A stretch of DNA of 64,000 nucleotides from an uncultured Mediterraneibacter sp. Its GTDB lineage: Bacteria > Bacillota > Clostridia > Lachnospirales > Lachnospiraceae. Shown here piece by piece: positions 8,527 to 17,361 of this stretch. A program made the translations under genes and the position numbers. Where the stretch lies: positions 1-64,000 of the forward strand of contig CALWFV010000084.1 of NCBI GenBank assembly GCA_944377745.1, read 5' to 3'. Position 1 is the first letter of the stretch. Each line of letters starts with the position of its first letter. Under the pieces are notes generated by a model. It was not told where the DNA came from. It saw nothing but the letters and a program-made list of their open reading frames with translations, and searched no databases.

Positions 8527-9306
8527 CTAATCCTTCCATACTTTCCATGGAGCATTCCCCGACGCCCACATTTTTTCTAAAAGAGTTTTTTCACGCTTTG
8601 TATCCATGCACTGCCAAAACCCTTTATGATTATATGCTTGTAATTCCCCTTCAGCAGCAAGTAATTCCAGCGTCTCTTTTTCCAATACAGTTTTATCATC
8701 TTGAAGATACTTAAAAATTTGAGGTTCTAAAACCATAAATCCAATATTGATACGATTTTCTTCCGAATCCATTTTCTCTTTGAATTTTATTACATTATTA
8801 TTTTTGTCAAGATCCAAAATACCAAAACGCTGATTTAGAATTGCTGATGATAATGTTGCTATTTTTCCCCTCGATTTATGAAATTCTAAAAGTTCTTTCA
8901 AATTAAGGTCACTAACACCGTCCCCATACGTTAGAAAAAAAGGTTCATTGTTAATATAATCCGCTATTCTTTTTATACGACCTCCAGTCATTGTGTCTAA
9001 TCCCGTGTCTACTACAGTAACTTTCCAGGGTTCTGCAGACGCATTATGAACTAACATTTTATTGTTAGCTTCAAAATCAAAGGTTATATCAGATGTATAT
9101 AAATAATAATTAGCAAACCATTCTTTTATGATATGCTGTTTATAACCGGCACAAATAATAAACTCATTAAACCCATAATATGAATATAGTTTCATAATAT
9201 GCCAAATGATAGGCATTCCTCCAATTTCTAACATAGGTTTAGGTCTGTATTCCGATTCCTCTGATATTCTTGTCCCATAGCCCCCCGCCAGTATTACTAC
9301 CTTCAT
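8527..9306 (-). CDS. rfbF: Glucose-1-phosphate cytidylyltransferase
   Basis: A 259-aa nucleotidyltransferase. The N-terminus MKVVILAGGYGTRI holds the nucleotide-binding GG-x-GTR loop, followed by RPKPMLEIGG and a conserved YGDGVSDL Mg-binding stretch. It makes CDP-glucose from CTP and glucose 1-phosphate, the entry to the CDP-3,6-dideoxyhexose route. Its start overlaps the end of the flippase gene by 4 nt (9303-9306), showing operon organisation. Confidence 0.94.
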   Translation of the reverse strand: MKVVILAGGYGTRISEESEYRPKPMLEIGGMPIIWHIMKLYSYYGFNEFIICAGYKQHIIKEWFANYYLYTSDITFDFEANNKMLVHNASAEPWKVTVVDTGLDTMTGGRIKRIADYINNEPFFLTYGDGVSDLNLKELLEFHKSRGKIATLSSAILNQRFGILDLDKNNNVIKFKEKMDSEENRINIGFMVLEPQIFKYLQDDKTVLEKETLELLAAEGELQAYNHKGFWQCMDTKREKTLLEKMWASGNAPWKVWKD

Positions 9307-10625
9307 TTTAATCCTTCTCCTTGTTTAATGATATTATTTACATATATTGTATATATAATATTACCTACGAAAGAAGTGAGTCCAGTTGCCAGACAAACGC
9401 CTGTGGTGCCAAGTCCCCCAATCGTTGCTAAGAAGACTGAAAGAGGAATATTGACAACTGCAGCGCCAACTGCAACTGCTACTTGCAAATTTACTTTACC
9501 CATTCCATTCATAGCTGTAGCGTAAATCATGCTATATATATATGAAAAAACATATAGCCCCATTGTTACAATTAAACCTGATTCATAAACCAAATGCTGT
9601 CCCAACCATAAATCGGAAAGATGTTGAAAGAAAATCACAGTAAACATCATAACAATAAAGATTGGAATCAATAGTATACGCATTTTTCTTATAATACTTC
9701 GCATCCATTTATAATTCTTCATCTCCATTGCAACTGTAAATTTTGACCATAAAGGCGCTACCAAAGCTGAAAAAACTGAACTAAAGGCTAAAAATACTTT
9801 ATTTACTGTGTTATATGGTGTTACTAAATCTGGACCGTATAAGGTTGTTATAATAATATTATCACAAGTAAATAAAATCAAAGCAGCTATTTGTAAAATA
9901 AAAAATTTAATACCTAAGCCACATATAGCTTTCACTTTAGAACCATCAAACAATTTCCAAGAAGGCCTAAAATAATTTGCTTTTTTCCATATTTTTAAAG
10001 AATAATAAATATTGACTAAAAAACTTGATAAACTAAATATTATTGCTACTACTAAGAGTTCACCTGAAAATACATATGAAACGATAAGGATCCCAAGAAG
10101 ATTTAGTAATTGGATTATCATTCCCTGAAAAGTGACAGTTTCCGCTTTTTGATCAGCATAATACTCTGCCTTTTGTAAAGATAAAAAAAGATTTATGCAT
10201 ACAAAAGTGAAGCTGACCAAGACTGCATTCTGACTTTCTATATCAGTATTAAAAATAGTCTTCCAGTTTAACAAAACAGCTAAACTGATAACAATTATTG
10301 TTACGACTGTACATATGTAAAAAAGTATTTTATACGCTGTAGAAACGGAATATTTAGCCTTTAGATACTCTTTTTGAGCAAGCTCACGAGATAGAGAATT
10401 TCGTAAACCATTACCTATTCCAACATCAAAATAATTAATCCAATTTATAATTGATAAAATCGTTGACCAAATTCCATATTTCGTATTTCCAAGCCAAGCA
10501 ATAAGTACCGGTGTATAAATAAAAGAAAAAAACATATTAAGAGGTTTATAGATAGTACTTAAAACCATACTCTTATATAAGTTCTCTTTTTTTATGTAGC
10601 TAAACAAATTTTCTAATAATTTCAT
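9303..10625 (-). CDS. Wzx-type polysaccharide flippase
   Basis: A 440-aa integral membrane protein with about a dozen hydrophobic segments spread over its length, in the polysaccharide transporter/MOP superfamily. The N-terminal GNTKYGIWSTILSIINWINY stretch is typical of O-antigen flippases. It should move undecaprenyl-linked repeat units across the membrane. It overlaps both neighbours by 4 nt (rfbF downstream, a GT2 upstream). It is the only flippase of the left operon; a second one is at 31116-32579. Confidence 0.85.
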   Translation of the reverse strand: MKLLENLFSYIKKENLYKSMVLSTIYKPLNMFFSFIYTPVLIAWLGNTKYGIWSTILSIINWINYFDVGIGNGLRNSLSRELAQKEYLKAKYSVSTAYKILFYICTVVTIIVISLAVLLNWKTIFNTDIESQNAVLVSFTFVCINLFLSLQKAEYYADQKAETVTFQGMIIQLLNLLGILIVSYVFSGELLVVAIIFSLSSFLVNIYYSLKIWKKANYFRPSWKLFDGSKVKAICGLGIKFFILQIAALILFTCDNIIITTLYGPDLVTPYNTVNKVFLAFSSVFSALVAPLWSKFTVAMEMKNYKWMRSIIRKMRILLIPIFIVMMFTVIFFQHLSDLWLGQHLVYESGLIVTMGLYVFSYIYSMIYATAMNGMGKVNLQVAVAVGAAVVNIPLSVFLATIGGLGTTGVCLATGLTSFVGNIIYTIYVNNIIKQGEGLK

Positions 10626-11605
10626 TTGTGTTTACACCCCATATAAATCTCACGTAAAAACATTAGGCATTTGGAAGGAAGGTACGTCGCTGCTATAAGA
10701 GGAAGCCAAAGTATCGGAAACTCTTTAACACCTTGGAAAATATAATGTCTATTTTCAAGTCCAAGTCCTGTTTCTGTAGTTCTGAACGCCAATATTAATT
10801 TCAAAACATCTTTTAACATCGTTTTCTTATATACCCGTTTTAATATTTTTTCTTTTATCCCAGTTTCTTTTCCCAATTGTAAAATTAGTCTTTTATATCC
10901 CTTGACCCATACAGTAAAAAGATTGTAGCCCCCAGTAGTACCACTTCTTGCTGCGATACAAGGCTCCTTAAATGCAATATATGTGCCATCTTCTTTCAGG
11001 CATTCTAATACGGTTTGCGCGGAAGCAATAAATTCTCCTTTATATAAATTACGATTTACCTTTTTGGCTATTGATGTACGGTATATAGACGTTGACAATA
11101 ACGTAATTTGAATATTGACTAATTCGAAAAAATATTCTTTATTTTTAGTTATTATATTTCCAGGAATCTTTAATCTGGGGCTTTTACAGTCTGGTATAGA
11201 CGTGAATTTTTTATAAAAATTTATTGCATTTATATATATATAGTTAGGTTCATTTTCAATAACTTCCATAATCCTTTTTAAACTTCCGGGCAGTAAAATA
11301 TCATCGTCAGAAAGAATATACGTATACTTCCCTTGTGCATATTTGAAGCATCTATCTACGTTTTCCTCAACCCCTACATTTCTTTCGTTACAGAAATACG
11401 TAATATTAGGAAAATTATTTTTCAACATCTCTTTTGTACTATCTGTTGAGGCGTTGTCTGAAATTATAAGTTCGATAGTTTCTGGTTTTGGTATTTTTTG
11501 TATTTCTTTCTCTACGCTTTTTAAACATTCCTTTAAGAAATCACATCTGTTATATGTAGGTATTATAATTGATAATAAAATTGTTCGTGTCACTATACTA
11601 TTCAT
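10622..11605 (-). CDS. Family 2 glycosyltransferase
   Basis: A 327-aa GT-A type transferase. LSIIIPTYNR near the N-terminus, the ISDNASTDST motif and a DDD metal-binding motif (ILSDDDILLPGS) at about residue 100 are all present. The C-terminal third is variable and probably sets acceptor choice. It overlaps the flippase gene by 4 nt. The sugar transferred cannot be inferred. It may be the one that uses the CDP-deoxysugar made by the downstream genes, since it is close to them, but that is a guess. Confidence 0.85.
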   Translation of the reverse strand: MNSIVTRTILLSIIIPTYNRCDFLKECLKSVEKEIQKIPKPETIELIISDNASTDSTKEMLKNNFPNITYFCNERNVGVEENVDRCFKYAQGKYTYILSDDDILLPGSLKRIMEVIENEPNYIYINAINFYKKFTSIPDCKSPRLKIPGNIITKNKEYFFELVNIQITLLSTSIYRTSIAKKVNRNLYKGEFIASAQTVLECLKEDGTYIAFKEPCIAARSGTTGGYNLFTVWVKGYKRLILQLGKETGIKEKILKRVYKKTMLKDVLKLILAFRTTETGLGLENRHYIFQGVKEFPILWLPLIAATYLPSKCLMFLREIYMGCKHK

Positions 11606-11654
11606 CCTTTTTTATTTTTCTAACCAAATAACAGTCTCTCCAATATTTAGCTCA

Positions 11655-13451
11655 CTAATTTATATAAACGCTATCCCTCTCAACAAAAACACACAATAAT
11701 TCAGTTTCAAAAATTATATTGAATTTTTCTTCTAATATTTCAATATTTCCAGAGGCCTTTTTTTCTATCAATATTCCAGTATCGCCTAATATATCATGTG
11801 CATCTAATAAATCACTAATCTCTATAGATTCTATTGTTTTATATGGATAAAAAAATTGAATGCTTTCCATATATTGATTTCCCATAACAAAATATATTTC
11901 AGGCTCTTGTTCTAATGCATTTATATATTCCGTAATAGCTAATGTATTTTCACTCTTCTCAGCTTGATCAACTAATACTGTTCCTTGTAGGGAAATTATT
12001 ATATTCTGCATTAAAAGAATTGCTGTAATCATTACTACCAAGCAAAAGTTAATATTTATCTTTTTCCATTTGACTTTTTGGTTTAATAAAACCATCAATA
12101 TAGTAGACCAAAATATCTTTACTAAAAACATCTTATAAATCAAGTTTTCGGTATAGATTAATTCTCCGTCTGATAAATAAGGGGTTAAACTAAGTACCCC
12201 TAACGGGGCTATAATATTTGTAAAATCATCTCCAGTTTCTATCCACTCTTTCACATAGTTATCTGTGCAAACAGAGAGCAAACAGCAAATAACAATAAAA
12301 AGAAAAAATAGAATATTAGGATTTCGTTTTTTAGCAAGTTCGATAATTCCAAATAATGTTATAACAGCCATCAAAAAGTCTGTATAACGCCCATATATTA
12401 AATGATCTACTCTAAGTGGAACTATCATAGTTAAAGCTGAAACCAGTAACATACTAACAAATCCCAGCCCGACAAATAATACTATCCACTCTTTACTTGT
12501 AATCTCACTCGATTTATGAAACATTTTTTTTAAACAAGAAACAACTGTTCTTATTATAAATAAAACGCCCCAATAAGCCATTCCATAAGAGCTCAAAAAA
12601 ATATACCATAGTCTTCCCAATAAATTCAAAATAAACACTTTAAGACCATTTAATGTAAGCAAGATCCGAATTTTTTCTCCTTGTCCACTATAATCCGTAT
12701 ATCCTAATATCTGACTATTCGCATAATACGTATCAATCAAACCCTTTTTTATTACTGCATACATCCCCCATATTATTACTACAAATATTAAAAAAAACAC
12801 TATTTTTTTTAAAGAGATATTATTTTTTATAAAAAATAATAGAAGTATGATTGTTGCGCTTAATAAAATACCAATCGTTCTTTGATGTACAACATATAAA
12901 TATATTAAGGACAGCCCCATTCCCGCTAACCTTAAAAATGTAATTTTTTCAGTCAATAAAACTAAGCAAAGAATGATGATCCAAAACATTGTGTACAATA
13001 ATGTCTCACTTAAGGTATAATGTGCATAAATAATATTCACCGGAAATATCGTCACAAAAAAGCAAGTTATCACTATAAATAATCGATTTATTTCGGGGAA
13101 AATTTTATTAATAACAAATATAGCTATGAAAAATGAAATTACTAATAACATTCCATTTATAATAACAGCACATTTATATGCAATCAGCGAATTATTTGCT
13201 ATTAATAAAATCGGTAAAAGCAAAAAACTATAGCCAAAAGAATAGTATTGTACTGTGCTCATAAGCTCGGTCCAATCTAAACCAGCAAAATAAGCCGCTG
13301 CTGCCCAGTAACCAAATTCATCATTATAGATTACAAGGCTATCTAGTTTATCTATATCTATTAAAGAAAAAAATAAAATGCTCAAACATAAAATGCTTAT
13401 CATAACAATATTTGTTTGTTTTACTCTCTTTGTTACATTCACTTTTTTCAA
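11655..13451 (-). CDS. Multi-pass membrane protein, candidate GT-C glycosyltransferase
   Basis: A 598-aa very hydrophobic protein with more than ten predicted membrane segments and a short soluble tail (about residues 500-598). After the first membrane segment it has IYNDEFGYWAAAAYFAG, an acidic pair in the first outer loop as in GT-C enzymes that use polyprenyl-phosphate sugars. The same signature is in the protein at 21111-23246. The function may be transfer of a side-branch sugar outside the cell, or polymerisation. No other O-antigen polymerase is seen in the left operon, so a polymerase role is possible. The DNA is strongly AT-rich. Confidence 0.6.
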   Translation of the reverse strand: MKKVNVTKRVKQTNIVMISILCLSILFFSLIDIDKLDSLVIYNDEFGYWAAAAYFAGLDWTELMSTVQYYSFGYSFLLLPILLIANNSLIAYKCAVIINGMLLVISFFIAIFVINKIFPEINRLFIVITCFFVTIFPVNIIYAHYTLSETLLYTMFWIIILCLVLLTEKITFLRLAGMGLSLIYLYVVHQRTIGILLSATIILLLFFIKNNISLKKIVFFLIFVVIIWGMYAVIKKGLIDTYYANSQILGYTDYSGQGEKIRILLTLNGLKVFILNLLGRLWYIFLSSYGMAYWGVLFIIRTVVSCLKKMFHKSSEITSKEWIVLFVGLGFVSMLLVSALTMIVPLRVDHLIYGRYTDFLMAVITLFGIIELAKKRNPNILFFLFIVICCLLSVCTDNYVKEWIETGDDFTNIIAPLGVLSLTPYLSDGELIYTENLIYKMFLVKIFWSTILMVLLNQKVKWKKININFCLVVMITAILLMQNIIISLQGTVLVDQAEKSENTLAITEYINALEQEPEIYFVMGNQYMESIQFFYPYKTIESIEISDLLDAHDILGDTGILIEKKASGNIEILEEKFNIIFETELLCVFVERDSVYIN

Positions 13452-13495
13452 AAAAATCCTCCACCATCTCTAAATTCAAGACATATTCAAAACAA

Positions 13496-14614
13496 TTATT
13501 TCTCCATTATCAAATATTTTTTTACAGCAACTGTATTCTCGTATTTTTCCAAAAATGTTTTCCTTACTGCATCCACATAACCCATATTAGTTCTTTCACG
13601 AAACACAAACCGAATGTTCTTTACATATTCTTCGGATGTATTACATCGATAAATACCATCCACACCTTCAAGCTCATATCCCTCTAACGCCTCATCAGAT
13701 GCAAACATAATTTTTCCATACATCATAGCCTCTGCTGTTTTTATTTTTATTCCATCCCCATATAAAATGGGCATTACCATTGCATAATTGGTGTAATAAT
13801 ACTGTTCAAGATCCTGCACTGTACCTATCACTTTCACATTTTTCTTTTGCAATTCAAGAGATTTTTTTTCAAATCCTTTTCCCACTATTAATAAAGTATA
13901 GTCTTCTAATTCACTCATTACATTCTCGATGAACCATTTTATCCCATCATAGTTAGGAGGAAAATTTGAGCCAATAAATAAAAGTATTTTTTCCTTTTTT
14001 ATTTTAACTCTTATGTGTTTTTCTTCCGAGAATCTATCTTTAAAAGTCATGGGTATGATAGCCGAGACATTACGATTATATAATTTTTTTACCAGTTTAC
14101 TATCTCTATCTGTAAGACAAATAATTTTATCAGCATATTTCAATGTCATATTTTCATTTAGTTTTACAAAAAAAAAGGGAAGTAATAAAAATGGGTTTTG
14201 CTTCTTCACTTTATTCCAAACATAATATTTTTCGATATTTTCAACAAAAATTTGTGTTTCTATATTTAATGAATTCAATTTTTTAACAAGCGGCCCAAAT
14301 AAAGATCGTTCTAAAAATACAATATCAAAATTTTCTTGTTTAACATAATCAATAAGTTTTTTTTCTTGCTTAGCTGAAGAAAAGGCGTGAAGTGTAAATA
14401 CATCACAAATTTTAGCCAATAAAGATGTATGAGATTTTTCGCGGCGAATAAATTTATCTGAATCTTTGAAATCATTAGTAAAAATATATGCATACGCATT
14501 TTTTTTTCCGTAAACATCTTGTAACATAGTGAAATTACGATAAGAACATTTTTTTCCACCATCTGTTTGATCCAAAATAAATTCTTGTCCACATACAAAA
14601 AGTACTTTTTTCAT
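13496..14614 (-). CDS. Family 4-like glycosyltransferase
   Basis: A 372-aa GT-B type transferase. The C-terminal half has the GT4 pattern: LLFIGSNFPPNYDG, then LLIVGKG, then a PILYGDGIKIKTAEAMMYG stretch with the nucleotide-sugar-binding acidic/Gly region. This PxxxGxGxKxK variant is typical of surface-polysaccharide GT4 enzymes. It is the first gene after the IS110 remnant and has a 44-nt gap to the membrane protein. The donor sugar is unknown. Confidence 0.8.
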   Translation of the reverse strand: MKKVLFVCGQEFILDQTDGGKKCSYRNFTMLQDVYGKKNAYAYIFTNDFKDSDKFIRREKSHTSLLAKICDVFTLHAFSSAKQEKKLIDYVKQENFDIVFLERSLFGPLVKKLNSLNIETQIFVENIEKYYVWNKVKKQNPFLLLPFFFVKLNENMTLKYADKIICLTDRDSKLVKKLYNRNVSAIIPMTFKDRFSEEKHIRVKIKKEKILLFIGSNFPPNYDGIKWFIENVMSELEDYTLLIVGKGFEKKSLELQKKNVKVIGTVQDLEQYYYTNYAMVMPILYGDGIKIKTAEAMMYGKIMFASDEALEGYELEGVDGIYRCNTSEEYVKNIRFVFRERTNMGYVDAVRKTFLEKYENTVAVKKYLIMEK

Positions 14615-14774
14615 AATTTTTTCCTTGTATGATGTTTATAGAAACTTAAACACCACACTTCCTTTCTTTTTAATCTGGTATCGTGGTTCAATACATTCAG
14701 ATACTGTGGACTTTTGATTTGTTCTCTGTAGCCTTGGCTACTCTATAAGAGTGTGTTGCCGCTGCCTTTATCTG

Positions 14775-15123
14775 AATTGTTTATGTGCTGGATGTTGCCT
14801 GGGGTATTGTCCTTGGCGAGATCGGTGATATTCACCGATTTTCCACCCCAATAAGCTGCCGGCGTTTGCCGGTCTGGATTCATCTGTATACCAGTCCGAA
14901 AATTTTCAGGTCAAGCGGACATGGTTGTCAAAACACAGTTCCCGTCTTCTCCGATATACACTGACAAACACAGCTCACAATGTAGTCCACCTTTAAAGCT
15001 TACTATGATAAGAAGATTGCAGAGAACTGGACTCACTACAATGCGCTTGGGCATTCCATTGGCAAACTTGTCAGAGTCATGTGGAAGTTGCTGACTGGCG
15101 AAGTGGAATTTTGCCTAGATTAA
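14775..15123 (+). pseudogene. IS110-family transposase, C-terminal remnant (frameshifted)
   Basis: Reading across at least two frame changes gives the IS110 C-terminal domain in order: LGEIGDIHRF, then KLPAFAGLDSSVYQS, then SRLLRYTLTNTAHNVV, then YYDKKIAENWTHYNALGHS and a closing KLVRVMWKLLTGEVEF before TAA at 15121-15123. The LxEIGDI, FAGLDP-like and ALGHxxxKLVRV motifs are family hallmarks. The N-terminal DEDD catalytic domain is missing, so it cannot be active. It lies where base composition changes inside the polysaccharide operon and probably marks a past insertion or recombination joint. Confidence 0.85.
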
Positions 15124-15338
15124 GATGTCTGTATACCAATATCAATAGATTTTTTAAGCTCCCTAAACGAACTCTATTCAACTTCCCCTTTTTTACCGTA
15201 GATGCCCAAAAGAAATATTTTGCTAATTTATACTTGACTTTTCATAGCTGGTGTCCAACTAACTTTTATTTAAGTGATTAGCGCTCGACCTTTATCTCAG
15301 AGAAATAAGGAGAATCTAAAAACTAAAAATTCAGAAGA
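15124..15338. other. Non-coding gap between IS remnant and rmd
   Basis: AT-rich sequence with no gene. A weak inverted repeat (CCTTTAT...ATAAGG, near 15289-15310) follows the end of rmd on the minus strand. It is not a convincing terminator, so read-through into the left half of the operon remains possible. A short plus-strand frame starting at 15081 only borrows the IS remnant and is not a gene. Confidence 0.4.
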
Positions 15339-16283
15339 TCAATAATCCGTTTCCTCTCTCCAATAATTCAGTGTTTCTTCTATCGTTCTTTCAATTGCTA
15401 TCTCTGGACTCCATCCCGTACATTCCTGCAGCTTGCGAATATCCGCCTCTATAATCGGGACATCTATCGGACGAAATCTTTTTTCTTCCACTTCTACACG
15501 GATTGTTCCTGGGGAGATAGAAATAATTTTTTTTAATATTTCTTCTATGGAAACTGCCTTTCCACTGCCAACATTATATGTTTCACCCCTGTTCCCGCTC
15601 TCCATTAACAACGCATACGCCCTTACAACATCCCTTACGTCAGTAAAATCTCTCTTTGCCTTCAAATTTCCAACTCTGATAACAGACAATGACTGATCTC
15701 GTTCAAGTGTCGCAACCTGTTTACAGAAATCCGATACAACAAACTGCTCACTCTGCCCTGGTCCGATATGATTAAAGGCCCGGACCATAATGATATCCAT
15801 GCCGTATGCATCAGTATAAATTTTCCCAAGCATATTCTGGCTTGCCTTCGTTGCCGCATAAATATTCCCGGGACGAAGGAGGGTTTCTTCATCAATGGGA
15901 ACTTCTTCTGGCAATACACGACCATATTCTTCTCCTGACCCTACCAATAATATCCGTGGGAAATATGTCAACTTTCGTATAGAATTCAGGATATTCAGAG
16001 TGCCTTTTATATTGATGTCTACAGTAAGTCCCGGATTTTTCCAGGACTGAGCTACTGAACTCTGTGCAGCCAAATGATAAATTGCATCTGGTTGAATATG
16101 ATTTAACAGCGAAAAGACTTTTTCAGCGTCCAAAATGTCAAGGTCATATACTCCATATTCTTCAGTTTTGATTTTTTCATGGGGTAGCTTAGTCACAAAC
16201 ACCTGGTCTCCATTCGTTTTTAAATGTTCTGCCAGATATCTTCCAACAAATCCACAGCCTCCTATAATAAGCGCTTTTTTCAT
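15339..16283 (-). CDS. rmd: GDP-6-deoxy-D-lyxo-4-hexulose reductase (Rmd-like)
   Basis: A 314-aa extended SDR. It has the GGCGFVGRYL Rossmann motif at residues 8-17 and a Y-x3-K site in IYAATKASQN. The RAFNHIGPGQ substrate-loop motif is typical of the Rmd/Tld group. It reduces GDP-4-keto-6-deoxy-mannose. Since gmd is 15 nt upstream, the product is most likely GDP-D-rhamnose. A GDP-6-deoxy-talose product is the main alternative. A fucose synthase is less likely because GFS proteins differ in the substrate loop. Confidence 0.8.
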   Translation of the reverse strand: MKKALIIGGCGFVGRYLAEHLKTNGDQVFVTKLPHEKIKTEEYGVYDLDILDAEKVFSLLNHIQPDAIYHLAAQSSVAQSWKNPGLTVDINIKGTLNILNSIRKLTYFPRILLVGSGEEYGRVLPEEVPIDEETLLRPGNIYAATKASQNMLGKIYTDAYGMDIIMVRAFNHIGPGQSEQFVVSDFCKQVATLERDQSLSVIRVGNLKAKRDFTDVRDVVRAYALLMESGNRGETYNVGSGKAVSIEEILKKIISISPGTIRVEVEEKRFRPIDVPIIEADIRKLQECTGWSPEIAIERTIEETLNYWREETDY

Positions 16284-16298
16284 GGATCCAACTCCTCG

Positions 16299-17324
16299 TT
16301 ATTGTGCTGCCAGCTCTTTTGTTATCATCTCCATATCGTTTAGAACCATCCGTTCAACCATATCTTCAAAAGAAATTTTTCTTTCCCACCCGAGTCTGGT
16401 TTCTGCCTTTCTCGGATTCCCTAAAAGCAGTTCAACCTCGGCGGGACGGAAGAACTTTGGATTTACTTTTACAAGAACTTTTCCTGTGTTCTTTTCCTTC
16501 CCTGTCTCATGAATCCCCGTCCCTGACCACTCCAAGTCAAGTCCGGCTTTTTTAAACGCAATATCAACAAATTCCCTGACCGTCCTTGTCTCATTTGTCG
16601 CAATCACATAGTCATCTGGTTTCTCCTGCTGTAACATTAACCACATAGCCTTTACATAATCTTTTGAATGTCCCCAATCACGTTTTGCGTCTAAATTCCC
16701 CAGTTCCACATACTCCTGGAGGCCGTGCTTTATTCTTGCGACAGCATTGGTTATTTTCCTGGTGACAAACTCTTTTCCCCTTCTTTCGCTTTCGTGGTTA
16801 AAGAGGATTCCGCTACAAGCAAACATCCCATAGCTTTCACGGTAATTTTTGGTGATCCAGTGGCCATACAGTTTTGCCACCCCATATGGACTTCTGGGAT
16901 AAAAAGGCGTTGTTTCTGTCTGAGGTGTTTCCTGCACCAGACCAAACATTTCGGAAGTAGACGCTTGATAAAAATGTGCTTCCGGCTTCACAGTGCGAAT
17001 AGCTTCCAGTAAGTTTGTAACCCCTACAGCATCAATCTCTGCTGTTGCGATCGGCTGTTCCCAACTGGTCGCCACGAAGGACTGAGCCGCCAAGTTATAG
17101 ACTTCATCTGCCTGGGATATTTTCATCGCATTGATAAGAGATACGATATCTGTCATATCTGCATAGATAAATTCAATTTTTTCTTTAATGGGTTCCACGT
17201 TTCCATAATCAACAACACTTTTTCTTCTCATGATTCCGTAGACTTTATAACCTTTTTCCAGCAGCAGTTCTGCCAAATATGAGCCATCCTGCCCTGTTAT
17301 TCCTGTAATTAATGCCGATTTCAT
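16299..17324 (-). CDS. gmd: GDP-mannose 4,6-dehydratase
   Basis: A 341-aa extended SDR. It starts with ALITGITGQDGSYLAELLL, the Gmd NADP-binding signature. It has ASTSEMFG with the catalytic Thr-x-Glu and YPRSPYGVAKLYGHW with the Tyr/Lys pair, and the NHESERRG and ETRTVREFVD stretches conserved in Gmd. It makes GDP-4-keto-6-deoxy-D-mannose from GDP-mannose. The following rmd gene completes GDP-D-rhamnose synthesis. GDP-mannose itself must come from genes outside the window. Confidence 0.95.
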   Translation of the reverse strand: MKSALITGITGQDGSYLAELLLEKGYKVYGIMRRKSVVDYGNVEPIKEKIEFIYADMTDIVSLINAMKISQADEVYNLAAQSFVATSWEQPIATAEIDAVGVTNLLEAIRTVKPEAHFYQASTSEMFGLVQETPQTETTPFYPRSPYGVAKLYGHWITKNYRESYGMFACSGILFNHESERRGKEFVTRKITNAVARIKHGLQEYVELGNLDAKRDWGHSKDYVKAMWLMLQQEKPDDYVIATNETRTVREFVDIAFKKAGLDLEWSGTGIHETGKEKNTGKVLVKVNPKFFRPAEVELLLGNPRKAETRLGWERKISFEDMVERMVLNDMEMITKELAAQ

Positions 17325-17361
17325 TTGTAACTGTCTCCTTTAAACAAAAAATTCTATATGC

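Noticed and set aside
15081-15281. 66-codon plus-strand frame
   Set aside because: Its first part reads the IS110 remnant in the wrong frame, and the rest is AT-rich non-coding sequence.
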